Part shown: positions 27,562-36,440 of the stretch, one piece after another | Position numbering within the stretch: position 1 is the stretch's first letter | Layout of the letters: the number at the start of each line of letters is the position of its first letter | From: Planctomycetota bacterium | Lineage (GTDB): Bacteria > Planctomycetota > Planctomycetia > Pirellulales > Lacipirellulaceae | Assembly (NCBI GenBank): GCA_029259915.1 | Contig: JAJDED010000039.1 | Location: 1-64,000 of the forward strand | Length of the DNA: 64,000 nt | Direction of reading: 5' to 3' | Notes under the pieces: generated by a model | What the model was told of the DNA's origin: nothing | Databases searched by the model: none | Seen by the model: only the letters and a program-made list of their open reading frames with translations | Made by a program: the position numbers and the translations under genes

Positions 27562-28815
27562 GTGCACGAAGTCGTCATCACCGGAATCGGAATTGCCTGC
27601 CCGCTGGGCCTGGGCCGCGAGGCGGTTTGTGCGGCAATCGCGGAAGGCCGCAGCGGAGTGCGCAGATTGCCTTGGCTCGTTGAGGCAGAATATCCGATTC
27701 CCATCGGCAGCGAAGTCCCCGAATTCGAGCCTAAGCAGTACGTCAAACCGCGAAAAAGCTTGAAGGTGATGTCCCGCGAAACCCAATTGGGCTTCACCGC
27801 AACGGAATTGGCTTGGTCCGATGCTCGGCTGGAAAGCGATGCGATCGACCCCGAGCGACTGGGAGTCATCTCCGGCGCCAACATGTTTCGCGCGGAACTC
27901 GGCGAATTGATCGATACCTACAAAGCGACAAACAACCAGGAGTCGTTTGATTTCAGTCGCTGGGACAAGGGAATGCGGGAGATGTTTCCGCTCTGGTTGC
28001 TCAAGTATCTGCCGAATATGGCGGCCTGCCATATCGGAATCGCACACGACGCCCGGGGGCCGGTAAATTCGATTGTCGAGGGCGACGTTTCCTCGTTGCT
28101 GGCCCTTATCGAAGCAACCGACGTGATCGCCCGAGGCCATGCCGACGTGATGCTTACCGGCGCGACCAGTACGATGCTCTCGCCAGTCGACTTGGCCTGG
28201 CACGCCGGCGCGCGGATGTCGCGCAATGTCGAACATCCTGCCAAGGCGTGTCGTCCTTTCGACGCGGCGCGCGACGGAACCGTGGGAGGCGAAGGAGCAG
28301 TCATGTTCGTCCTCGAAAGCCGCTCCCATGCCGAAAGCCGTGGCGCCAAAATCCAAGGACGCGTGCTGGGTTACGGCCGGCGCTGCGAGCCATGCATCAA
28401 CGGCAAAAAGCCCACCGGTCGTGCAATCGGGCAATCGATCGAAGCAGCCCTAGCGATGAGCCATGTCCCCGCTGCTGAAATTGGACACGTCAATGCCCAT
28501 GGCCTCGGCACGGTAGAAGACGACGTGATCGAAGCCCGCGCGATTCGAGACACTTTGGGAGACGTGCCGGTCACGGCCCCGAAAAGCTTTTTCGGAAATC
28601 TGGGCGCGGCCGGCGGCGGGGTCGAGTTGGCCGTGAGCCTGCTGGCGTTCGAACAGGGATTCGTGCCACCCACGTTGAACTACACTCAGCCCGATCCCGA
28701 ATGTCCGGTCAATGTAGTTGCTGCGTCCGAGCCGCCCCGATCGCCTGCGGTGTTGGCGTTGAATCACAAACTCACGGGTCAAGCGGTTGCGCTGCTGATC
28801 TCCGCGGACTCGTAA
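27562..28815 (+). CDS. Ketosynthase-like protein lacking the active-site Cys
   Basis: 417 residues with a clear beta-ketoacyl synthase scaffold (EVVITGIGIACPLGLG, NAHGLGTVEDDVIEARAIRD, APKSFFGNLGAAGGGVELA). The catalytic Cys position is Asp (GPVNSIVEGDVSSLLAL, about residue 175), and the second catalytic His of the GHxxGAAG motif is Asn (about residue 346). The first His (about 313) remains. A normal condensing activity is therefore unlikely; the closest known analogue is the chain-length-factor (KS-beta) subunit, which also lacks the Cys. Start is GTG 27562 with a weak ribosome binding site. It is followed 12 bp later by an OleB-like hydrolase gene. Confidence 0.82.
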   Translation: MHEVVITGIGIACPLGLGREAVCAAIAEGRSGVRRLPWLVEAEYPIPIGSEVPEFEPKQYVKPRKSLKVMSRETQLGFTATELAWSDARLESDAIDPERLGVISGANMFRAELGELIDTYKATNNQESFDFSRWDKGMREMFPLWLLKYLPNMAACHIGIAHDARGPVNSIVEGDVSSLLALIEATDVIARGHADVMLTGATSTMLSPVDLAWHAGARMSRNVEHPAKACRPFDAARDGTVGGEGAVMFVLESRSHAESRGAKIQGRVLGYGRRCEPCINGKKPTGRAIGQSIEAALAMSHVPAAEIGHVNAHGLGTVEDDVIEARAIRDTLGDVPVTAPKSFFGNLGAAGGGVELAVSLLAFEQGFVPPTLNYTQPDPECPVNVVAASEPPRSPAVLALNHKLTGQAVALLISADS

Positions 28816-28827
28816 GGCACGCATCCA

Positions 28828-29766
28828 ATGCAACCACGACGCAAACTACCTCGCGAAGACCAGTGGGGGGAGCTTTATCCCTTTGCGTCGCATTTCCTGG
28901 AGCAAGACGACGGCCAGTTGCATTACGTCGACGAGTTGCCCGGCGACCAGTCGACGAATGAGTTGCCAACGCTGTTATTTGTGCATGGCAATCCGACTTG
29001 GTCGTTCCACTGGCGGAAGCTGATTCTTGCCTGTCGCGAACAATTTCGGTGCGTTGCGCCCGATCATCGGGGCTGCGGGTTCAGCGATTTGCAATCCAGG
29101 CCGCTACGGCTGGAAGATCATATCGACAACCTCGTGCAACTGATCGATTCGCTCGACTTACAGCGCATCACCTTGGTGGCACACGACTGGGGCGGGGCGA
29201 TTGGTTTGGGGGCCGCATTGCAGTGTGCCAATCGGTTTGAGCGGCTGGTGCTGACGAACACGGGTGCGTTCAAACCTTGGTTTATTCCCTGGCGGATTCG
29301 CGTTTGCCGAACCCCCATCCTGGGAAGATTGGCAGTGCAGGGGGCCAACGCGTTTTCCCGAGCCGCGCTGCGAATGACCTTGTCCCGCAGGGCGCGGCTC
29401 GACCCGCGAATCGAGTCCGCCTATTTGGCGCCCTACCACGATTGGAAACACCGCGAAGCCGTCTACCAATTCGTGCGTGATATCCCCCTTTCTTCCCGAC
29501 ACCCCACTTGGAAAACTTTGGCCAATATCGAAGCCAACCTGCCCCGATTTGCGGATTGGCCTAAGCTGTTGATTTGGGGAATGCGCGATTGGTGCTTCAC
29601 GCCGGAATGCCTCGAAAAATTTGCCGAAGTCTGGCCTGCGGCGGAAATCTGTCGACTCGACGACGTCGGCCATTGGGTCGTGGAAGACGCTCCGGAAGAA
29701 ACCGAGGCAGCCCTTTGTCGTTTTCTCGCACAAACGGGCAAGACTGCTGCGAGCACCTCGCCATGA
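28828..29766 (+). CDS. OleB-like alpha/beta-hydrolase (haloalkane dehalogenase family)
   Basis: 312 residues. The oxyanion strand FVHGNPTWSFHWRKLILACRE, nucleophile elbow LVAHDWGGAIGLG (Asp at about 120) and the C-terminal DDVGHWVVEDAPEE His are those of haloalkane-dehalogenase-like proteins. OleB (beta-lactone decarboxylase in olefin biosynthesis) is a close family member with the same Asp nucleophile. A dehalogenase is the alternative. The gene lies 12 bp after the ketosynthase-like gene and overlaps the next by ATGA, so the three genes look like one operon. OleC and OleD homologues are encoded about 10 kb away. Confidence 0.72.
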   Translation: MQPRRKLPREDQWGELYPFASHFLEQDDGQLHYVDELPGDQSTNELPTLLFVHGNPTWSFHWRKLILACREQFRCVAPDHRGCGFSDLQSRPLRLEDHIDNLVQLIDSLDLQRITLVAHDWGGAIGLGAALQCANRFERLVLTNTGAFKPWFIPWRIRVCRTPILGRLAVQGANAFSRAALRMTLSRRARLDPRIESAYLAPYHDWKHREAVYQFVRDIPLSSRHPTWKTLANIEANLPRFADWPKLLIWGMRDWCFTPECLEKFAEVWPAAEICRLDDVGHWVVEDAPEETEAALCRFLAQTGKTAASTSP

Positions 29767-30623
29767 TCTCGCTCGATACCTGCGTCACCTTGGCCTGCGA
29801 TTGGGAAACCACCGCCCCCAAGCCGGGAAACGTCACCCGCGGCGCAGACTTTCACGATCTCACTTATGTCGATTTTCTGGTCAGCGCAGCGGTTATCGGA
29901 CCAATTCTCGATGAAGCAAACGAACAGGGCGTGGGCCGCACGTTGCTGGCTGCGGTACAGGCAACACGAGCTGCCGTGGGAACAAACACGAATTTGGGAA
30001 TCCTGCTACTGCTAACGCCACTATGCGCAGTGCCGCTTAACAAACCGTTGGCAACTGGGGTTTGCGGGATTCTCGGTTCGCTGACTAGCAAAGACACAAA
30101 ACTCGCCTATCAAGCCATTAGCACTGCCCAACCGGGCGGCCTGGGTAAGGTCGACCAGGCCGACGTAAATTGCTCCGAGCCACCTTCTATTTCCTTGGTC
30201 GAGGCAATGCACATGGCTGCCGAGCGCGATCTGATCGCCAGGCAATACACCAACGGTTTCCAGCAAGTGTTTCAAATGGCCGATTGGATCGAGTCGGGCA
30301 CTCGGCAAGATTGGTCTCTAAGCGAGGCGATTGTCCACGCCTTTCTGCAATTGCTGGCCGAGTATCCCGACAGCCTGATTGCCCGCAAACAGGGCGACGA
30401 CCTTGCCCGGCAGGTGTCGCTCCGCGCTGCTTCCGTTTTGGCATCGGGCAACCCCGGCGAAGAGCCCTACCGGCAAGCTGTGGCAGATTTGGACTTCTGG
30501 CTACGAAGCGATACCCAATCTCGCAACCCGGGCACGTCTGCCGACTTCGTTGCCGCGGGTCTGTTCGTACTATTACGCGAGGAACGTCTGGCTCTTCCCG
30601 TACAGTTTTATCCACAGGAATAA
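29763..30623 (+). CDS. CitG-like triphosphoribosyl-dephospho-CoA synthase family protein
   Basis: The track ORF starts at 29574 inside the previous gene; ATG 29763 overlaps the stop of the hydrolase by four bases (ATGA) and yields 286 residues. PKPGNVTRGADFHDLTYVDF is the family motif, followed by GVGRTLLAAVQATRAAVGTNTNLGILLLLTPL. Known CitG/MdcB proteins make the prosthetic group of citrate or malonate lyase, but no lyase genes are near. Homologues occur among planctomycete and methylotroph tetrahydromethanopterin genes, an alternative context that fits the PTPS-like gene downstream. Assignment to either pathway is inferred. Confidence 0.78.
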   Translation: MISLDTCVTLACDWETTAPKPGNVTRGADFHDLTYVDFLVSAAVIGPILDEANEQGVGRTLLAAVQATRAAVGTNTNLGILLLLTPLCAVPLNKPLATGVCGILGSLTSKDTKLAYQAISTAQPGGLGKVDQADVNCSEPPSISLVEAMHMAAERDLIARQYTNGFQQVFQMADWIESGTRQDWSLSEAIVHAFLQLLAEYPDSLIARKQGDDLARQVSLRAASVLASGNPGEEPYRQAVADLDFWLRSDTQSRNPGTSADFVAAGLFVLLREERLALPVQFYPQE

Positions 30624-30749
30624 AACCGCCAAGGACGCTAAGGAGTTGTTTATTAATTCTATAAGTCTTTACTCCCCGTCGCTTTTCAGTGGCAGTTCGT
30701 TTACTTGGACAATAAATTTCCCTAGTATTTCTTGGCGCTCTTGGCGGTT
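30624..30749. repeat. Inverted repeat, AACCGCCAAGGACGC type
   Basis: Left arm AACCGCCAAGGACGCTAAGG, right arm TCTTGGCGCTCTTGGCGGTT. It begins right after the CitG-like stop codon. A matching half occurs at 39973-39995. Confidence 0.72.
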
Positions 30750-30819
30750 CTCTTTTTCAGTTTTAGTAATAATCAATCGGCATTTGCCCCCGAACAGGCT
30801 TATCCCCTAAGATTTCCCC

Positions 30820-31311
30820 ATGAAAGAAACTTATCACATCCGCATCGAGAAGCCGCACCTTGTTTTCAGCGCGGCACACTTCATCACCTTTGACGGCGAT
30901 GTGTGTGAACGACTCCATGGGCACAACTACCATGTGACCGCCGAACTCCATGGCCCATTGGACGAAAATCACTACGTGGCTGACTTCATTGCCGTACGTG
31001 ATGCGCTGCAAACGATCGTTGCTGCCCTCGACCACCGAATGTTGCTGCCAACAAAACATCAAACGATTCATGTCATTGAGCAAGAACGCGAAATCGTAGT
31101 TTCGCATGGCGAACGTCGCTGGGTCTTTCCAAAAGAGGATTGCGTACTGCTCCCTGTTGCCAACACGACAGCCGAATTGTTGGCGCGCTATTTGGGCGAG
31201 CAATTGCTAGAGGCGCTTCGACAACGTCTGGGTTTTTCCCCCCAGAAGATTCAAATCGCCGTCGACGAATGCGACGGCCAGTGGGGCGTTTGCGAGCGGG
31301 TTGATCCTTAA
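30820..31311 (+). CDS. 6-pyruvoyl-tetrahydropterin synthase / QueD family protein
   Basis: 163 residues. The zinc-binding histidines appear as FSAAHFITFDGDVCERLHGHNYHV, with the catalytic Cys between them, and the C-terminal acidic DECDGQWGVCE. Depending on substrate these enzymes make 6-carboxytetrahydropterin (queuosine pathway) or act in tetrahydropterin or methanopterin synthesis. The gene is longer than a minimal QueD (about 120 residues) because of a loop HGERRWVFPKEDC. It lies downstream of the CitG-like gene, with an inverted repeat between them. Confidence 0.82.
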   Translation: MKETYHIRIEKPHLVFSAAHFITFDGDVCERLHGHNYHVTAELHGPLDENHYVADFIAVRDALQTIVAALDHRMLLPTKHQTIHVIEQEREIVVSHGERRWVFPKEDCVLLPVANTTAELLARYLGEQLLEALRQRLGFSPQKIQIAVDECDGQWGVCERVDP

Positions 31312-31491
31312 ATCAGCGAAATCTGTGGCGCAATCGGTACAACCATACCTCACTGCAAAACTTGGGTATATCCTTGGTTTGACCCCCGCAGTAGGTAACC
31401 TAACCTTTGAAGAGTCGCCCACCGAGACACTCCGCTTGGCACTTGGCACCAAGGTTATCTTGTTGGCTTAGAGATCAGGAAAACAGAGACC

Positions 31492-31968
31492 ATGAAAGCT
31501 GAACACATCAATCCATTTTTGCGGTCGGTAGTCAACACTTTTAGCACCATGCTCAGCTGCGAAGCACGGCGTGGTGAAATAACACTTGCGAAGTCAAATA
31601 CGCAATCCTATCCCATCAGCGGCGTCATCGGTCTCTCGGGAAAAGCAGCCGGCACCGTGGTGATCAACTTGTCTCAAGAAGTTGCACTCAAAGCAGCCTC
31701 AGCCATGTTGATGACTGAATTGACCTCGCTCGACGACGATGTGATCGACGCGGTTGGCGAGCTAGCCAACATGGTAGCAGGCCAGGCCAAAGCAGAACTG
31801 GAAGAGTACGAACTCAGCGTGAGCTTGCCCAACGTGATTACCGGCGGAGGCCATGAAATTCGATTCCCCTCCGATGCCCAGCCGATCACTGTGCCGTTCG
31901 ACACCGATTTCGGACCCCTCTTGCTCGTGGTAGGTTTGATGCCTGTCTGCGAGCCAGTCAGTGCCTAG
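31492..31968 (+). CDS. cheX: CheX-like chemotaxis phosphatase
   Basis: 158 residues. It contains the CheC/CheX/FliY phosphatase signature E-x-x-N in the helix AVGELANMVAGQAKAELEEY, and a second conserved beta region SLPNVITGGGHEIRF. CheX dephosphorylates CheY-P and is usually a dimer. The gene is on the same strand as fliG, 240 bp upstream, so motility control is the likely context. No cheA or cheY lies nearby. Starts at ATG 31492 with AGAGATCAGGA upstream. Confidence 0.85.
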   Translation: MKAEHINPFLRSVVNTFSTMLSCEARRGEITLAKSNTQSYPISGVIGLSGKAAGTVVINLSQEVALKAASAMLMTELTSLDDDVIDAVGELANMVAGQAKAELEEYELSVSLPNVITGGGHEIRFPSDAQPITVPFDTDFGPLLLVVGLMPVCEPVSA

Positions 31969-32207
31969 GGCTGCTTGTCTGCCTGACTGCAGTCGAAATC
32001 ATTATCGAGTGCTAGCGTCAGCGGTAGATGCTTGCAGATCTGCCGCGCCCACCGAACGTCGGCATCGGCAAAGCCTGCTCAAGTTTCCCATTCTTATCGA
32101 CCGATTCTTTCTACCAGGTGCAATACTCCAACTTGCGCCCGATCACTGTGCGCATCGAGACCCTACCCAGGGACGCAACCACGAACCTCGTTGAAGTCAG
32201 AGAATAA

Positions 32208-33200
32208 ATGTCCGATCTTCATAAAGCTGCGATCCTGCTAACTTCGCTTCCTGAAGAAGAGGCCGTATCCCTGATGGGGCGTCTCGATCCTAAGATGGTC
32301 GAACAGGTTTCGATCGAAATCGCTCGGCTGAAGTCCGTTTCGGCGGATGAGGAACAACAGGTCATTACGCAGTTTGCAGAATCAAACCCTTCTGCCACCG
32401 GTTCCCATTCAGGCGGGCTCGATCGGGCAAAATCGCTAGTGCAAATGGCACTCGGCAAAAATGCCAGCGCGGCTTTGGACAACATCCGGCAATCGATCGA
32501 AGCGGTTCCATTTTCGTTCTTGCGCAACGTCGATAGTCAGAACATTCTCACTTACGTGATCGACGAACACCCTCAAACGATTGCCCTGGTGCTGTCGCAT
32601 TTGCCTGCCTCCGCAAGTGCGGAAATCTTGGCTGGCTTACCTTCCGAAAGACAACTCTCCGTGGTGCAACGGATTGCTTCGATGGGCCAAACCAACCCGG
32701 AAATCATCGAAGAAGTCGAAAAGGGGCTCGAACGCCGCATGTCGAGCGTGATGAGCCAAAGCTTTGAAAACGCCGGCGGCGTCGGTGCGGTGGCGGAAAT
32801 GCTCAACGTCTCCGATCGCGCTACCGAGCGCACCTTGCTGGAAAATTTGGCGCAGGACGATCCCGAGCTTGTCGAAGAGATTCGACGACTGATGTTCGTG
32901 TTCGAAGATATCGCACGGTTCAACGACAAGGACATGCAAGTGGTACTCAAAAACGTCGAGAATTCCCAATGGGGCATGGCACTCAAGGGAGCCAGTGCCG
33001 AACTCAAAGAGAAAGTCTTCGGCAATATGTCGCAGCGCGCAGGAGACATGCTGCGTGAAGAAATGGAATTCATGGGCGCTGTCAAAATTTCCGCCGTCGA
33101 GGCCAAGCAACAAGAAATCGTCGATATCATCCGCCGTCTGGAAGACTCCGGCGAATTGGAACTCAATACCAATGACGAAGACGAAGAGTTGATCCAATAA
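32208..33200 (+). CDS. fliG: Flagellar motor switch protein FliG
   Basis: 330 residues, the normal FliG length. The middle domain motif EHPQTIALVLSHLP is diagnostic, and the C-terminal torque helix region includes EKVFGNMSQRAGDMLREEMEFMGAVKISAVEAKQQEIV with alternating charges. FliG joins the MS ring to the C-ring and contacts MotA. It is isolated from the usual flagellar operon, as is often seen in planctomycetes whose motility genes are scattered. A FliN-like gene is 20 kb away. Confidence 0.92.
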   Translation: MSDLHKAAILLTSLPEEEAVSLMGRLDPKMVEQVSIEIARLKSVSADEEQQVITQFAESNPSATGSHSGGLDRAKSLVQMALGKNASAALDNIRQSIEAVPFSFLRNVDSQNILTYVIDEHPQTIALVLSHLPASASAEILAGLPSERQLSVVQRIASMGQTNPEIIEEVEKGLERRMSSVMSQSFENAGGVGAVAEMLNVSDRATERTLLENLAQDDPELVEEIRRLMFVFEDIARFNDKDMQVVLKNVENSQWGMALKGASAELKEKVFGNMSQRAGDMLREEMEFMGAVKISAVEAKQQEIVDIIRRLEDSGELELNTNDEDEELIQ

Positions 33201-33262
33201 ATGTGTGGATTGTGACGACAGTTCCGACGTTTGCGACTTTTCTTATTCCTCAAAGTGAAAAA

Positions 33263-33407
33263 AGAACCACGGATTACACAGATAAACACGGATAATTGGT
33301 GAAAAGCGATTTGGTAGGATTGCTCTTTCAAGTGAAAGTTTTTTCGGTGGAATTGAGCTGAAATCCACTACTATCAGTGTAAATCTGTGCTATCCGTGGT
33401 TAGTTCT
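33263..33407. repeat. Inverted repeat, ACCACGGATTACACAG type
   Basis: Left arm AGAACCACGGATTACACAGA, right arm ending TGTGCTATCCGTGGTTAG. Same type as 21821-21948 and between fliG and mutS. Confidence 0.75.
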
Positions 33408-33499
33408 ATTTTTAGCCTGAAGTTATTCGCTCCCCCTTGAGCGACGCTCGATGCTTCGGCTAGCATGAACCGCTGACCACTCCAGCGGAGATGCGCACG

Positions 33500-36178
33500 A
33501 TGCCCCCCACGCCAATGATGCAACAGTACCACGAGGCCAAACAGGCCGCGGGAGATGCGCTGTTGTTGTTCCGCATGGGCGACTTCTACGAGCTTTTTTT
33601 TGAAGACGCCAAAACGGCCGCGCGCGTGCTGGGCCTCTCGCTCACCAGTCGCGACAAAGGCGAAAACCCCATACCGATGGCAGGGTTCCCGCACCATCAG
33701 CTTGATGGGTACTTGGCAAAAATTATTTCCGCAGGGCTCCGCGCAGCAGTCTGCGAACAAATGGAAGACGCGCGGCAAGCCAAAGGACTGGTCAAACGCA
33801 ACATCACCCGCATCGTCAGTCGCGGCACGATTACCGACGACGCACTGCTCGATCCGCAATCGTGCAATTTTCTGCTGGCCCTGGTCCCCGGCGAGCGTTG
33901 CGGATTGGCCTGGATCGATCTTTCCACCGGCCGATTCGAAGCAACCGTCGTACCGCAAGAAAAGCTAGGCGACGAATTGGCCCGTGTCGGCCCCGTGGAA
34001 ATCGTGTTGAGCGAATCAGCCGACCCACTGCCTGCCGAGTGGACCGACGGACGCATGATCACGGTCCGCCCCGCTTGGGCGTTCGGCAGAGAGTCGGCAA
34101 CCGCCGCTCTGGCCAAACATTTCGGCACGCAATCACTCGAAGGTTTCGGTTTTGTGTGCGAACCGTCGCCAACCGACGATGGCCCCGCGCTGCAAGCTGC
34201 CGGGGCTGTGCTCGACTATCTCAACGAAACGCAAAAGTCGTCGCTCTCGCATATCGATCGACTTGTGCCTTATCGTTCGACCGCGCGGTTAAAAATCGAC
34301 GAAGCAACTCGCCGCAGCTTGGAAATCACACGAACCTTGCGCGACGGACGCCGTGAGGGTTCCTTGTTGGGGGTGATCGATCGTACGGTCACTTCGATGG
34401 GAGCCCGACTGTTGGGCGATTGGCTGGCCAATCCTCTGACTGAAGTGGCGACTATCGACGCCCGACTCGACGCGGTGGAAGAGCTGCATGCCCAGCCCTC
34501 ATTAACTGCCGAGCTGCGCGAAGCGCTGCGAGCGATCTATGACGTCGAACGGCTGTTGGGCCGCGTGACCACAGGTCGGGCAACGCCCCGCGATTTGAGT
34601 TTTGTGGCCCGCACCTTGCGTTGCCTGCCCAAGGTAAAGGCCAAATTGGCTGGCAGAAAATCCTCACGACTTGCGCAGTTGGAGTCGCGCATCGATCTCT
34701 GTGCCGACGTGCGCGGCAAACTGGAGGCGGCGCTCGAAGACGATTGTCCGCTGACCAGCCGCGAAGGGGGTTACATTCGCGATGGTTTTCACGCTGAACT
34801 AGATGCCCAACGTGAACTGATGCGCGGCGGCAAACAGTGGATGGCCCACTACCAGGCCGAGGCAGTCGAGCGTACGGGGATCGCAAATATCAAAATCGGC
34901 TTCAACAAAGTGTTTGGCTATTACCTGGAAGTCACCCACGCCCATCGAGACAAGATTCCCGAAGATTTTATCCGCAAGCAGACGCTCAAAAATGCGGAGC
35001 GCTACATCACGCCAGAACTAAAAGAGCATGAAGAAAAAGTGCTCGCTGCCGAGGAGCTTGCTCAGAATTTAGAATTCGAACTGTTCGTCGAGCTGCGCGA
35101 ATTGGTCGCCACCGCCGCACGCCGCTTGCAGGCGACCGCCGGCGCACTGGCCGAGTTGGACGTCCTGGCGTCGCTCGCCGAGCTAGCCCGCGCAAGAAAT
35201 TACGTTCGCCCCCAAATGCTCGCCGAGCCGGTGCTGGAAATTTTCGAAGGTCGCCATCCAGTGCTCGACATCACCGAACCCCAAGGAACCTTCGTCCCCA
35301 ACGGCGTCCAATGCGCAGCAGGCCCCTCACCCCTCGCCCCTCACCCCTCAATCCTCCTGCTGACCGGCCCCAACATGGCGGGCAAAAGCACCTACATCCG
35401 TCAGGTAGCACTGATCACTTGCCTCGCCCAAATCGGTAGCTTTGTTCCCGCAAGCCGCGCCACGATTGGCGTGGCCGATCGTATTTTTGCCCGCGTCGGC
35501 GCAAGCGACGATCTCTCGCGGGGCCGCAGTACGTTCATGGTCGAAATGACCGAAACAGCCCGCATCCTCAACACGGCCACCGAACGAAGTTTGGTAATCC
35601 TCGACGAAATCGGCCGCGGCACCAGCACCTACGACGGACTCTCGCTGGCGTGGGCGGTGGTCGAACATTTGCACGAGGCGATCGGCTGCCGCACGCTGTT
35701 TGCCACGCACTACCACGAATTGACCGACTTGGAATCAACACTCCCGGGACTAGCCAACCTGAACGTGGCAGTCAAGGAATGGGAAGGCCAGGTGGTGTTC
35801 CTGCACCAAATCGTCCCCGGCGCCGCCGACAAAAGCTACGGCATCCACGTTGCAGAACTCGCCGGCGTACCGCGCGCAGTAAACCAACGCGCCAAAGAAA
35901 TCCTCGCGCAGCTCGAAGCGCAACACCAGAAAAGTGAGAAAGCAGAAGTGAGAAGTGAGAAGGAAAACAACCTTCCCCCTTCCGCCTTCCCACTTCCACC
36001 TTCCTCTCTCCCCCTTCCGCCTTTGCAAATGACGCTGTTCGAAACCATTGATCATCCGCTGATCGAAGAAATCCGCCAAACAGACCTCAACACCAAGACA
36101 CCGCTAGAAGTGCAGCAGCTTGTGCAACAGTGGCAACAACAGTTGGCCGAAGCAAACGCACAAAGCAAACCGCGGTAG
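33500..36178 (+). CDS. mutS: DNA mismatch repair protein MutS with two inserted repeat tracts
   Basis: ATG 33500 (MPPTPMMQQYHEAKQ) is nine bases after GGAG; the track's 33491 ATG abuts it. The mismatch-binding motif is GDFYELF, Walker A LTGPNMAGKSTYIRQ, Walker B LVILDEIGRGTSTYDGLS, signature ATHYHELTDL. The protein is about 892 residues. Two stretches look inserted: GPSPLAPHPS immediately before Walker A, encoded by repeated CCCTCACCCCTCGCC-type DNA, and a Lys/Glu then Pro-rich tract (EVRSEKENNLPPSAFPLPPS) in the linker before the C-terminal domain, encoded by GAAGTGAGAAG/CTTCCACCTTCC inverted words. Both keep the frame. MutS recognises mismatches and recruits MutL. Confidence 0.93.
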   Translation: MPPTPMMQQYHEAKQAAGDALLLFRMGDFYELFFEDAKTAARVLGLSLTSRDKGENPIPMAGFPHHQLDGYLAKIISAGLRAAVCEQMEDARQAKGLVKRNITRIVSRGTITDDALLDPQSCNFLLALVPGERCGLAWIDLSTGRFEATVVPQEKLGDELARVGPVEIVLSESADPLPAEWTDGRMITVRPAWAFGRESATAALAKHFGTQSLEGFGFVCEPSPTDDGPALQAAGAVLDYLNETQKSSLSHIDRLVPYRSTARLKIDEATRRSLEITRTLRDGRREGSLLGVIDRTVTSMGARLLGDWLANPLTEVATIDARLDAVEELHAQPSLTAELREALRAIYDVERLLGRVTTGRATPRDLSFVARTLRCLPKVKAKLAGRKSSRLAQLESRIDLCADVRGKLEAALEDDCPLTSREGGYIRDGFHAELDAQRELMRGGKQWMAHYQAEAVERTGIANIKIGFNKVFGYYLEVTHAHRDKIPEDFIRKQTLKNAERYITPELKEHEEKVLAAEELAQNLEFELFVELRELVATAARRLQATAGALAELDVLASLAELARARNYVRPQMLAEPVLEIFEGRHPVLDITEPQGTFVPNGVQCAAGPSPLAPHPSILLLTGPNMAGKSTYIRQVALITCLAQIGSFVPASRATIGVADRIFARVGASDDLSRGRSTFMVEMTETARILNTATERSLVILDEIGRGTSTYDGLSLAWAVVEHLHEAIGCRTLFATHYHELTDLESTLPGLANLNVAVKEWEGQVVFLHQIVPGAADKSYGIHVAELAGVPRAVNQRAKEILAQLEAQHQKSEKAEVRSEKENNLPPSAFPLPPSSLPLPPLQMTLFETIDHPLIEEIRQTDLNTKTPLEVQQLVQQWQQQLAEANAQSKPR
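35326..35352 (+). repeat. In-frame CCCCTCACCCCTCGC tract in mutS
   Basis: Tandem near copies of CCCCTCACC lie in the codons just before the Walker A motif. Similar tracts (GGTGAGGGGTGAGG) occur at 46142-46157. Confidence 0.65.
35934..36026 (+). repeat. In-frame inverted word repeat in mutS linker
   Basis: Left part AGAAGTGAGAAGTGAGAAGG, right part CCTTCCCACTTCCACCTTCC within a longer CTTCC tract; imperfect reverse complements inside coding DNA. Confidence 0.65.
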
Positions 36179-36236
36179 CCTTGCTGGTGTGTACGAGGTA
36201 TAATTGCTCAGGGTACCATTCTAATCGGGGATAGTC

Positions 36237-36440
36237 ATGTCGTCTGTGGAAGATCGTCTGAACGCTCTAGAGTCCGAAATCGATGTTTTGCGCCGTGAGC
36301 TCAAACACAATGTCGATTGGGTTACGCGCATATCTGGTTCCATGCGGGACTTTCCGGAGTTCGAAGATGTTCTCCGATTTGGTCGCGACTTGCGCCGATC
36401 CAACAACGGGACAGAACAATCTGACAACAATGGGCGTTGA
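36237..36440 (+). CDS. Putative antitoxin of a PIN-toxin pair
   Basis: 67 residues, mostly charged and helical (VEDRLNALESEIDVLRRELKH, coiled-coil-like), with no recognised DNA-binding domain. GGGG precedes the ATG. Its stop overlaps the TTG start of the downstream PIN gene by four bases, the typical toxin-antitoxin arrangement. A -10-like TATAAT lies at about 36200. The assignment rests on context; the region is AT-richer than its flanks, consistent with mobile acquisition. Confidence 0.55.
   Translation: MSSVEDRLNALESEIDVLRRELKHNVDWVTRISGSMRDFPEFEDVLRFGRDLRRSNNGTEQSDNNGR

Noticed and set aside
27514-28434. 306-residue minus-strand ORF
   Set aside because: Antisense of the ketosynthase-like gene; no domain in its translation.
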